Shown here: one piece after another, positions 10,206 to 19,888 of the stretch
How the letters are laid out: the number at the start of each line of letters is the position of its first letter
Numbering within the stretch: position 1 is the stretch's first letter
Source of the DNA: Tulasnella sp. 424
Lineage: Eukaryota; Basidiomycota; Agaricomycetes; Cantharellales; Tulasnellaceae
DNA length: 38,707 nucleotides
NCBI GenBank assembly: GCA_019633425.1
Contig: WSUB01000267.1
Coordinates: 1-38,707, forward strand
Direction of reading: 5' to 3'
Program-made: the position numbers and the translations under genes
Notes under the pieces: generated by a model
Database searches by the model: none
Seen by the model: only the letters and a program-made list of their open reading frames with translations
What the model was told of the DNA's origin: nothing

Positions 10206-11342
10206 AGTCTCTTTTTCAGGTTCGACACCAGATTTGTTTAATGTAATGCAACGTTCTGTGCTCAGTAATGACCGGGAAGCCAGTGCATCCGATTGTTCGG
10301 ACTTGAGGCGATTGCCTTACTTGACGGAGGAAGCATTTGCCGTCCCTGCGCCGATCATCGATGGGCGATGCAGCCCCTGAAAGTGATCGGTCGGGTCTCG
10401 AACTTGGATACCTGGAAACGATTTCCAAGACGTGGATGGGTGGGAATCCTCACGTCAGTACAGTACTCGATTTTGATGGTCACACCTGACTCCTCCGCGA
10501 TGCTTTGCAGCACTCTGCCGACCTCTAAAACCTGCACCCTGGGTTCTGAGCCAGCTCGCTCATGTGAAGCCGTCCCCCATTTGGCCAAAGGCTCAGCACA
10601 AAAGAGACACTAGTATTTCGTCATCTGATAGTTCCGTCCAGAGTCAATAATGAAGGCACAAGCATTCTGAAGGGAACCTATTCAAATTGACCCGACAGAG
10701 AAGCGTTGCCAAGGGGTAAAAAAATAACCCTGTCGAACGCCAATGGTCAGCCATGCATACACGTCAGCTGAGATTGTGTCAATTGGTCTCCTTTTGGTCA
10801 GGTAGCGGCTCCAGGTCTTCTTTAATGCAGTGCTACGTTCTGTGCTCAGCAATGACCGGAAAACCAGTGCACCCTTGGTATCCGATTGTTCGGGCTTCAG
10901 GCGATTGCTTTGCTTGACGCGGAGCAAGAATTTAATGTCCCTGCATTATGAAATAGTTGACGTCGGCCCTGAATGTGATCGGTCGGGTCTTGAACTTGTC
11001 TACTTGGAAACGATTTCCAAGACGAAGATGGGGGGGTAATACTCACGTCAGTACTCGATTTTGGTGGTTACACATGACTCTCCAATGCGATGCTTTGTAG
11101 CTCTCTGCCGAGGTCTAAAACTTGCACCCTGGGGTTCGGGGCTAGCTCGCCGCCCTCCATTTGGCAAAATCCTCACCAAGGGAGTGACACCCGTACTTCG
11201 TCGTCTGTAGTTCCGTCCAGAGTCGATAATGAATGCGCAAGCAATCTAAAGGGAACCTATTCAAATTGACTCGAGAAGCATTGCGGGGTGAAAAAAGAAC
11301 CCCGTCGGACGCCAATAGTCAGCCCAGCATGTCAGCTGAGAC
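10206..11342. repeat. Internal tandem duplication of a spacer block (about 570 bp, two diverged copies)
   Basis: Block A (about 10206-10774) and block B (about 10786-11342) follow the same order of landmarks: GTCTC(C)TTTT, CTACGTTCTGTGCTCAG or its variant, GATCGGTCGGGTC, the CACGTCAGTAC motif, TTCCGTCCAGAGTC, GGGAACCTATTCAAATTGAC and GTCAGCTGAGA. Units 4 and 5 have one copy each. This explains why the copy 3-to-4 repeat period is about 4.2 kb. Confidence 0.7.
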
Positions 11343-11964
11343 ATGTGGAGGAAGAGCGAATTGAATTCATGGCTCATCTTTTCTCAGCGGTGGTGGTTGC
11401 CTACTCTCCAGGTTCCAAATTTTCATCTCGTACCCCAAAAAAGAAAATCCCGTCCGGCAAAATAAAATAAAATCCTAGTGAGGCCCGGGCCACGTTACAA
11501 CGCGTCCGTCTGTGGAGGCAAATTAAGTTTGCTGCTTCTCTGCTAGGGGGACCGTATCCTCTTAAATCCCTCCTTGCTCCTGCGTCGCATCGATACATGT
11601 AGTTCTAGCCTGAACAGTATTTATCTCCATGCATGCCCTCGGGTTGGCGCGATTTTGTCAGCAAGGTGGTTTTGGAACACGGAGCTTGGCGCGTCGACGC
11701 GTGCCTGGGTTCGCTCGAAGGTGAATGCAAAACGATTGTAATGATGACGGCATGCTGCCGACTACGAACGATTCACGGTTCGGCGTTGACCGCTTCACTT
11801 AGATTAGATTTGTGTCAATGGTGGTTTGCGGATTCTCTGTGATCCAGGGACTAGTCTGTGAACGGAGCTTAAAAACCGAGATCATGTCTACCCTGAAGGG
11901 TCATGTGAAGGGTGTCTCCGTTGTGACTTCCCTGACGGAGACCGTCTTTCGGGCTACTCTCGAG

Positions 11965-11969
11965 CCAAT
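11965..11969 (+). promoter_or_regulatory. CCAAT box, copy 4
   Basis: GAGCCAATCAG, 187 bp upstream of the main ATG at 12152. Confidence 0.5.
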
Positions 11970-12151
11970 CAGTAAGCTTCCCAATGCTCCGGCCCTTGTT
12001 ATCCTGACACTCTGGCGCACATGTTGGGCTCCTCCACAAAGTTTCAAATACCACCCCCACCCCCGACGAAGTTCAAGCCTCCCTTTCGAAATTTCCCCTG
12101 TCCCCAGCCAACCCCTCACTCTCAACCCACCGTCCTCAACCACCCCGATGA

Positions 12152-14045
12152 ATGGCAGGGCACACTTATGTCCTCGCCGATGTGCATCAGATTATTGTGC
12201 ACGCCGATGCTACCCGATACTTGATCAGTTGAGTGTAACCGACAGAATTTTCGTCCAACTGCAGCTGCAGACTTCCTCACTGACTACGTTTTTTTAAGTG
12301 GCCGGGTACACTGTCCTTGTTTGGGATTATCTCTGCACCCTTGGCGACGAAATAGAGTTCCTGTGGACGGCACCTAGGTCACTGGTCAAGTTTCTGTTTC
12401 TGGTGGTACGATACGTTTTCAACCTCCCTTGCTGCGAACTCTGGGAGCAAGAGGACCTGATTGCGCGCCCCTATCTCTATAGAATCGATACCTTACTCTC
12501 CTTGGCCAGGCTGTAGTCACCTACTGTGCGTATTTAAACCCGAAACCAATGACTCTCCAACTGAAGATGACGTTTTCTCGACAGACCTGAGCCGGTTGGT
12601 AGTCATCTCAAGTATAGTACGTTTACTCTGAGTGCTTTCGGCAGGTAGCTAACGGAGTCTGCATCCCATGTGCCTAGGCGTAAGAAAAATCAGTTACCGG
12701 CGGTGACTGCCTATCGTTAACGCAATATCTCAGTTGTAGATGGGTATTAATGTCAGTCGGGGCTGTGGAAACTTGGGGTTTAGCAACCTGGGATCGTACG
12801 TTATTGCCATGGCATGAGGTTTCCGGCTCAGCTGACGAGATCTCTGAAGTACTCCTTATATTTCGGGTCCATGCCCTCTGGGAGGGCCGTCGGAGTATCG
12901 TGGTTGGGACCTATGCCCTCTACTTCTTGACATATACGGCTCATACGGCCGTAGGTCTCACAAACGCTTATAAATTAATCCGTTCGTCATGGCCTGATAA
13001 CGTTGCTCCGAGACTGGTTATTGATGACATCAATATTATTCTCTCTAGCTCATATATACTACGATGCTTTCGCCAAGACTTGTGTCGTCGATTCCCGGCC
13101 GAAGTTACTGTCTATACAGTGGACATTCGCGGTGCGTGCTGCGACTCTAGTGCATTCCACCTGAGAACTGACCTAGATATGTACTCTGTAGCTGTTTTTC
13201 GAGACGGTCGTGTTCGTATTGACGATAATCAAACTCATTGAGCACCGCACCTCCAATCAGCTCCAGAACCCTCTTGTGGAGAGCCTATTCTATGGCCAGC
13301 TAATGNNNNNNNNNNNNNNNNNNNNNNNNNNNNNNNNNNNNNNNNNNNNNNNNNNNNNNNNNNNNNNNNNNNNNNNNNNNNNNNNNNNNNNNNNNNNNNN
13401 NNNNNTCAAACTCATTGAGCACCGCACCTCCAATCAGCTCCAGAACCCTCTTGTGGAGAGCCTATTCTATGGCCAGCTAATGTACAACACAGTGAGTGCT
13501 CCACGAGAGCTAAAACATTAGCTCGGCGAAGAACTCACCTTCCTCATGTTGTCGTAACAGGTCATAATCTGTGCGATTGCTTCTTATCTAATCGTTTCAG
13601 CAGTAAGCTTACCACCTTCACTTGCCACCTTAGCGGTTCGGGTGTTCAATATTTTCATTTGGATTACTTTACCGGCGTCTCTCACACTTCTGGGTGTTTA
13701 GTAAGTGACCCGAGTATACAACACTCCAAGCACTTGAGCCACACTTACCCGTTACCTTCATGTAGCTTTATATGGGCGATGATAACTGCATTGGTAGCAC
13801 GAATGGTGTTGCATCTGCGGAAGAGTGCCTGTTCTAACACTCAGAATAGTCAAACGTCGTTCTTTGGGGACACGGCTGTGAGCACCCGGATAGTTTGGGC
13901 GCGACATCCTGCGGCCTTGAACACATCCCTCACGGTATTCTCGCGCGATGCGCACCCGGCTGTCACCAACGCTCATGGAAATGTCATCTTAGGCAACGGC
14001 AGGGAGATAGGAGAGGAAATCACATTACGAACGTTTCGGTCGTAA
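12152..14045 (+). CDS. DUF6533 seven-helix membrane protein, array copy 4 (338 aa once the gap artefact is removed)
   Basis: Exons: 12152-12227, 12299-12405, 12483-12525, 12585-12616, 12678-12679, 12734-12795, 12850-12981, 13049-13131, 13192-13491 (contains the 100-N gap), 13561-13570, 13634-13700, 13766-14045. Exon 9 measures 300 nt as given. Removing the 100 N and one of the two identical 77-bp flanks leaves exactly the 123 nt seen in every other copy, and the gene becomes 1017 nt, fully open. As deposited, the frame stays open across the artefact (177 nt is a multiple of three), so a pipeline would report a protein with a false 59-residue insertion. Apart from this the copy looks intact, with DUF6533 core, RVHALW and the TSFFGDTAVSTRIVWAR tail. 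Confidence 0.82.
13229..13482. repeat. 100-N gap flanked by identical 77-bp repeats (assembly artefact)
   Basis: N run 13306-13405. The 77 bp before it (13229-13305) and after it (13406-13482) are identical. The gap lies inside exon 9 of copy 4. This is the pattern of two contigs whose ends overlap by a fixed k-mer length but were scaffolded with a default 100-N gap. Confidence 0.9.
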
Positions 14046-14255
14046 GGCGGTGGAGCTAACGGTTCTGGCGGGCGCACGTTTCAGAAACCCAAGCCTCGGC
14101 CCTCGTGAGCTTTAAACAGGTGTGGGAGGGGCGCCTACGGACTTGGTACTATCGGGGACCTATCTTTATTTTATGTTGTTTCGATATTTGTATTTAACAT
14201 GTATTCAATGAAAAGGCCTGTCGTGAAATCTTCTTAGCTACACTGCTTCGTCTTG

Positions 14256-14400
14256 AGCACGAGAGTAGTTTGGACGCGGAGGGATAACAAAAACACGACA
14301 CCGATGGACTGCTCTATTCACACTATATATCTCAGGCTGCGGTCCCGGTCGTCGAGCTCTCATTGCAACGGGGATATAGTAGAATTGGAACCAGAGTGGT
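14256..14400 (+). pseudogene. Relic last exon of a second DUF6533-family gene, unit 4
   Basis: Reads HESSLDAEG or, in the homologous frame, TRVVWTRRDNKN followed by the SIHTI region, matching the relics of units 2 and 5; small indels break the frame downstream. Confidence 0.5.
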
Positions 14401-14691
14401 CGAGAACGCGACGCCCCTATTGAGCTGTGATACTTTGGAGTTGGGCATCAAGGTTATAGTCATGATGAATTCTCTCTGTCGATCGTTCGGAAGGCGTCGT
14501 TCGAGGAGCCTAGGCACGGCTGGAGGATAGGCTATGGTTTCAAAATATTTCGGGCCATCGTTATGTCAAGTCTCTTTTTTTCAAGGTTTCGACTCCAGAT
14601 TTCTTGAATGCAGTGCTACGTTGATCTGTGCTCAGTAATGACCGGGAAACCAGTGCACCCTTGGCATCCGATTGTTCGGACTTCGGGTGAT

Positions 14692-14991
14692 TCATTGCCT
14701 TATGTACTTGACGCGGAGTTGGAAGCTTTTGCCGTCCCTGCATTGATGGTCGATGTCGTCCCTGAATGTGATCGGTCGGGCCTCGAACTTGGATACCTGG
14801 AAACGATTTCCAAGACGAGGATGGGTGGGAATACCCACGTCAGTACAGTCCTCGATTTTGACGGTTACACATGACTTCCCAGCGATGCTTTGCAGCACTT
14901 TGCTGACCTCTAAGACCTGCAGTCTGTGTTCTGAGCCAGCTCGCTCGTGTGAACACTGAAGCTGTCCCCCATTTGGCCAAATCCTCAGCAC
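14692..14991 (-). pseudogene. Conserved minus-strand open frame, unknown protein relic (unit 4)
   Basis: The minus strand codes HERAGSEHRLQVLEVSKVLQ and then SIAGKSCVTIKIEDC. The unit 3 and unit 5 spacers give closely similar peptides. A short intron-like stretch (GTGGGTATTC... ending in TTTCCAG, about 40 nt) sits inside this frame on the minus strand, which would fit an old intron-bearing gene. No family recognised. Low confidence, because no unit keeps a complete gene. Confidence 0.22.
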
Positions 14992-15754
14992 GAAAGGGAC
15001 AGTACTTCGTCATCTGGTAGTTCCGTCCAGAGTCGATAATGAATGCGCAAGCAATCTAAAGGGAACGTATTCAAATTGACCCGAGAGAGAAGCATTGCCA
15101 AGGGGTGAAAAAATAACCCTGTCGGACGCCAATAGCCAAGTATGTCAGCCGAGACGTGTGCAGGAAGAGCGAATTGAATTCATGCATGGCTCATCTTTTC
15201 TCAGCAGTGGTGGTTGCCTACTCCCCAGATTCCAAATTTTCATCTCGTACCCCAAAATATAAAAGTCCCGTCCGGGGAATTAAAGTAAAATCCTAGTGAG
15301 GCCCCGGCCACGTTACATACAACGCGTCCGTCTGTGGAAGGCAAATTGATTTTTGCTTCTTCTATTCTCGTCCTAGGGGGACCGAATCCCTCCGTCGCAT
15401 CGATACAGGTAGTTCTAGCCTGGAGATTATTCTTTATCTACATGCATGCCCTCGGGTTGGCGCGATTTGTCAGCTCGATGGTTTTGGGATATGGAACTTG
15501 CGTGGCCGGGTTCGCCCGAAGGTCGCGTGCTGGGAAAACGATTGTAATGATGACGGCATGCTGCCGCCTCATTGTTCGGCGTTGATCGCTCACCGAGATT
15601 AGATTTGTGTCAATGGTCGTTTACGGATTCCCAATGTGTGAGCAGGGACTAGTCTGCGAAGGGGGCTTAAAACCCGAGATCATGTTTACCCTGAAGGGTC
15701 ATGTGCAGGGTGTCTCCGTTGTGAATTGACGGAGACCGTCTTTCTACTCTCGAG

Positions 15755-15759
15755 CCAAT
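15755..15759 (+). promoter_or_regulatory. CCAAT box, copy 5 (pushed away from the gene)
   Basis: GAGCCAATCAG lies 327-331 bp upstream of the ATG at 16086, against 159-200 bp in the other array copies. The extra distance is due to the inverted-repeat insertion at 15847-16004. Confidence 0.5.
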
Positions 15760-15846
15760 CAGCAAGATTCCCAATGCTCCGGCCCTTGTTATCCTGCACT
15801 CCGGTGCACATGTGTGGCCGTTGGGCACCTCCCCCGTCGATATTCC

Positions 15847-16004
15847 AGCTGATTCTGAATTTGTAGACCGCCACGCCACCTCGGAAGACCAAAATAAGGA
15901 AAGTTGAGGTCCGAAGTACCCGTTTGCGCTTGAGGAAGCTCTGTGGGAGCGGGCTGAGCGGAGCGGAAAAATATGTCAAGCGGTCTACTATTTCAGAACT
16001 AGCT
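15847..16004. mobile_element. MITE-like insertion with 25-bp imperfect terminal inverted repeats
   Basis: A 158-bp segment found only in the promoter of copy 5. The arms 15847-15871 and 15980-16004 are reverse complements at 21 of 25 positions, including a perfect inner GTAGACCGC/GCGGTCTAC pair; both ends begin with AGCT. It replaces about 30 bp of the promoter block that the sister units keep. No clear target-site duplication is visible, and the short size leaves no room for a transposase. An inverted-repeat insertion of another origin cannot be excluded. Confidence 0.6.
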
Positions 16005-16085
16005 GTCAAGTCCTCTTTTCGAAATATTCCCTGTCCCCAGCCAATCCCTCACTCTCAACCTCACTGTCTTCAACCACCCGGATGA

Positions 16086-17742
16086 ATGGCAGGGTCCACC
16101 TACGTTCTCGCCGACGTGCATCGGATTATTATGCACGCCGACGCTACCCGATACTTGACCAGTTGAGTGTAACTGACAGAATTTTCGTCCAACTGCAGCT
16201 GCAGACTTCCTCACCGATATGTTTTTTAAAGTGGCGGGGTACACTGTTCTTTGTTTGGGATCATCTCTGCACCCTTGGCGACGAAATCGAATTCTTGTGG
16301 ACGGCACCTAGGTCACTGGTCAAGTTTCTGTTTCTGGTGGTACGATACGTTTTCAACCTTCCTTGGTGCAAGCATCCGCGAACAAGAGGACCTGATCGCG
16401 CGCTTCTACCTCTATAGAACCGATACGTTACTCCCCTTGCTCAGGCCGTAGCCATCTACTGTGTGTATTCAGACCAGAAACCAAGAGCTCTCCGACTGAA
16501 GTTGACGTTTTCTCGACAGATCAGAGCCGGTTGGTAGTCATGTCAAGTATAGTACGTTTACTCTGAGTGCTTTCGGCAGGAGCTGACAGAGCCTGCATTC
16601 TATACGGCCAGGCGTAAGAAAAATTAGTTACCGACCGTGACTGCCTATCTTTAACGCAATTGTCTCAGTTGTAGATGGGTGAGAATGTCGATAGCGGCTG
16701 TGGAAACTTCGGGTTTAGCAACCTGGGATCGTACGTTATTGCCATGACATAGGGTTTCTACCTCAGGCTGACGAGTTTTCTGAAGTACTTCTTATCTGGC
16801 GGGTACATGCGCTCTGGGGCGGACGTCGGAGTATCGTGGTTGGGACATATACTATCTACTTCTTGATGTATACCGCTCATACGGCCGTAGGTCTCACGAA
16901 CGGCTATAAACTAATTCGTTCGGAATACGCCTGATAACGTTACTCCGAGACTGATTATCGATTACATTGATATTACTCTCTCTAGCTCATATATACTATG
17001 ATGCTTTCGCCAAGACTTGTGTTGCCGATTCCCGGCCGAAGTTACTGTCTATACAGTGGACATTCGTGGTGCGTGCTGCGACTCTAGTCCACTCCAACCG
17101 AGAACTGACCTAGATATGTACTCTGTAGCTGTTGTTCGAGACGGTCGTGTTCGTGTTGACGATCGTCAAACTCATTGAGCACCGCACCTCCAATCAGCTC
17201 CAGAACCCTCTTGTGGAGAGCCTATTCTATGGCCAGCTAATGTACAACACAGTGAGTGCTCCACGAGAGCTAAAACATTAGCTTGGCGAAGAGCTCATCT
17301 TCCTCATGTTGTCATAACAGGTCATAATCGGTGCGATTGCTTTTTTATCCATCCATTTCGGAAGTCAGCTTACCAGCTTCCCTTACGGCCTTAGCACTCC
17401 GGCTGTTCAATCTTTTCATTTGGATTACTTTTCCTGCGTCTCTCACATTTCTGGGCGTTTTGTGAGTGACCCGAGTATACAACACGCCATGTACTTGAGC
17501 CACACTTACCCGTTACCTTCACATGGGCGATGATAACCGCATTGGTAGCACGAATGGTGTTACATCTGCGGAAGAGTGCCTGTTCCAACACTCAGAATAC
17601 TAAAACGTTGTTCTTTGGAGAGACGGCTGTGAGCACGCGGATAGTTTGGGGGCGACATCCTGCAGCCTTGAACACATCTCTGACGGTATTCTCGCGCGAT
17701 GCGCACCCGGCTGCCACCAATGATCATGGAAATGTCATCTGA
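16086..17742 (+). pseudogene. DUF6533 seven-helix membrane protein, array copy 5 (pseudogene)
   Basis: Exon positions match the sister copies: 16086-16161, 16232-16339, 16418-16460, 16520-16551, 16612-16613, 16669-16730, 16786-16917, 16986-17068, 17129-17251, 17321-17330, 17395-17461 and a last exon ending at a TGA at 17742. Two lesions disable it. Exon 2 is 108 nt, not 107, because of an extra T around 16249-16252 (GTTCTTTGTTTGG), which shifts the frame. A 10-bp deletion at about 17522 removes the splice acceptor and first bases of the last exon (ACCTTCACATGGGCG, where sisters have the acceptor GTAGCTT between these bases). A MITE-like element also sits in its promoter. The remaining exons are still well conserved, so inactivation looks recent. 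Confidence 0.85.
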
Positions 17743-17997
17743 GGCAACGACAGGGAGATAGGAGAGGAAATCACATACGAACGTTTTGGTCGTAAGGCGG
17801 TGGAACTAACGGTTCTGGCGGGCGCATGTTCTGCCCTCGTGAGTCTCAAACAGGTGTGGCGTCGAGGGGCACCTACGGACTTGGCACTTATTGGAGACTT
17901 ATCTTTATTTTATATCTGGTTTCGATATTTGTACTAAACATGTGTTCAAATAAAAGGCCTGTCGTGAAATCTTCGTAGCTACACTGCTTCGTCTTGA

Positions 17998-18143
17998 GCA
18001 CGAGAGTAGTTTGGACGCGGAGGAATAACAAAAACACGACAACGATGGACTGGTCTATTCACACTATATCTCAAGCTGCGGTCCCGGTCGCCGAGTTTTC
18101 ATTGCAATGGGGATATGGGGGGGATTGGAACCAGAATAGCTGA
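17998..18143 (+). pseudogene. Relic last exon of a second DUF6533-family gene, unit 5
   Basis: Reads TRVVWTRRNNKNTTTMDWSI then HTIS, the clearest match among the relics to the TRIVWARQNTTT...SLHTVS tail of copies 10 and 11. Upstream exons are absent. Confidence 0.6.
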
Positions 18144-18624
18144 GCATCAAGGTTATGGTTATGATGGATTCTCTCTGTCGACGTTGGGAAGGCGTCGTTC
18201 GAAGAGTCTAGGCACGGCTAGAGGACAGGCTATGGTTTCGAAATATTTCGGGTTATCATTATGTCAAGTCTCTTTTTTTCAGGTTTCGACTCCAGATTCC
18301 TTTAATGCAGTGCTACGTTCTGTGCTCAGTAATGACCGGGAAACCAATGCACCCTTGGAATCCGATTGTTCGGGCTTCGAATGATTGCCTTACCCGACGC
18401 GGAGGAAGCATTTGCCGTCCCTGCATTGATGGTCGACGTCGTCCCTGAATATGATCGGTCAGGTCTCGAACTTGGATACCTGAAAACGATTTCCAAGACG
18501 AGAATACCCAGTACTTGATTTTGATGGTTACACGTGACTCCCCAGCGATGCTTTGCAGCACTCTGCCGAGATCTAAACCTGCACCCTGGGTTCTGGGCCA
18601 GCTCGGTCGTCCGTGAAGCCCGCC

Positions 18625-18882
18625 CCTGTCTGAATAGGATACTTAGCGAGGCGGCAATCGGCTGAAGTATGCCGTCCATGCAAGGGTCTACGATATAAGA
18701 GGAAACGAACAAGACCGAACATATGGAGTCATAACCAGCGGAACGGAGACGTTACAAACGAGACGTTGAGATACGGACGCACAGAGAGGAAAGCGGACAT
18801 CAAGGAAAATAAACAAAGACAGAATGGGAGAGATTACGCGCCGGTCTCGGCATCGTTCGGCTTGGCTTACACGCTGACACAC
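18625..18882. other. Unit-specific insertion of about 255 bp in the copy 5-6 spacer
   Basis: Relative to units 3 and 4, the shared spacer is interrupted between GAAGCCCGCCCC and CCCATTCGGC. The inserted DNA has no match elsewhere in the window and no convincing terminal repeats. Its plus strand is purine-rich. Nature unknown. Confidence 0.35.
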
Positions 18883-19706
18883 CCATTCGGCAAAACCCCT
18901 ACCACGAAAGGGACACTAATAATTCGTCGTCTGGTAGCTCCATCAAGAATCTATAATGAAGCCGTAAGCAGTCTAAAGGGAACCAGTTCAAATTGACCCG
19001 AGACAAGCATTGCCAAGGGTGAAAAAAGAACCGGGCCGAACGCCAATAGTCTGCCGTGCATCCATGTCAGCCAAGACATGTACCAGAAGACCGGATTGAA
19101 TTCATGGTTCATCTCTCTTCAGTGGTGGTGATTGCCTACTCTCCGGGTTTCAAATTTTTATGTCGTACCTCTAAAATAAAAATTCCCGACCGGCAAATTA
19201 AAATATAGCGAGGCCCCGCCACAGTATAGTCGTTCGAATCTGCAAACCCCAAATATCAGCTACAACGCGGCAAGTTTCGCTCGTTCTCCTATTCTCATTC
19301 TAGGGGGACCGCTTCCTCTTAAGTTCCCCCCTGCTCTTCCGTCGCATTGATAGATGGAGCCGGACAGGGGTCACCTGCGATTGGCGGGATTTGTTGACGC
19401 GCTAGCATGGCACACAAAGGCGCGTCGATGCGTACACGGGTTCGCCCGAAGGCCGCGTGTTGGGATTCAGGTGCAAAGAATATTGGTGACGACATGCTGC
19501 CGACTAGAACGATTCACGGTTCGACGTTGACCACATCACTTATATTAGACTTGGGTCAATGGTGGGTTTGTGGATTCCCTGTGTGTCAGCGGGGACTGCG
19601 AAGGGAAGCTTAAAACCCGAGATCATTTCTACCCTGAAGGGCCATGTGCAATGCGCCTCTGTTGTGACTTGTCTGACGGAGACCTTTTTTTCGGTCCACT
19701 CCCGAG

Positions 19707-19711
19707 CCAAT
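19707..19711 (+). promoter_or_regulatory. CCAAT box, copy 6
   Basis: GAGCCAATCAGC, 182 bp before the main ATG at 19889. Confidence 0.5.
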
Positions 19712-19888
19712 CAGCAACGACGGCCCTTGTTATCCTCACACTTGGCGCACATGTTTGATCGGCCACTTGGGGCCCTCCCCATCAAATACCACCGACGAGG
19801 AGTCGGCGTTCAAGTCCTCTTTCCCCCCCCCCCCTCTCCCCAATCAACCCCTCACTCTCAACCCCACCATCCTCAAACACCCCGATGA

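Larger units (their letters stand above)
9638..11964. other. Spacer between copies 3 and 4, the longest of the array
   Basis: About 2.3 kb. It holds the 3' flank of copy 3, a relic last exon (9908-10046), and two successive versions of one spacer block (10206-10774 and 10786-11342). After that come the shared block around 11400-11850 and the upstream block of copy 4 from about 11880. Minus-strand frames such as 10355-10588 (QVLEVGRVLQSIAEESGVTI) belong to the same unrecognised relic as in unit 2. No intact gene was found. Confidence 0.4.
14046..15754. other. Spacer between copies 4 and 5
   Basis: Contains the 3' flank of copy 4, a relic last exon (14256-14400), one copy of the approximately 570-bp spacer block (about 14560-15135), the shared block near 15170-15600 and the upstream block of copy 5 from about 15670. 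Both strands are open in parts of 14600-15000 (for example ECDRSGLELGYLETISKT on the plus strand), but neither frame is kept in all units, so I do not call a gene. Confidence 0.4.
17743..19706. other. Spacer between copies 5 and 6
   Basis: Contains the 3' flank of copy 5, a relic last exon (17998-18143), one copy of the spacer block (about 18260-18620), a unit-specific insertion at about 18625-18882, the shared block near 18890-19560 and the upstream block of copy 6 from about 19620. No intact gene found on either strand. Confidence 0.4.

Noticed and set aside
14608..14874. 88-codon plus-strand frame (YVLDAELEAFAVPALMVDVV region)
   Set aside because: The frame is disrupted by stops and indels in the homologous blocks of units 3 and 5; the opposite strand is open as well, so coding direction cannot be decided.
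15686..16009. 107-codon minus-strand frame across the inverted-repeat insertion
   Set aside because: Formed by the chance joining of promoter sequence and the MITE-like insert; a 158-bp element cannot hold a transposase.
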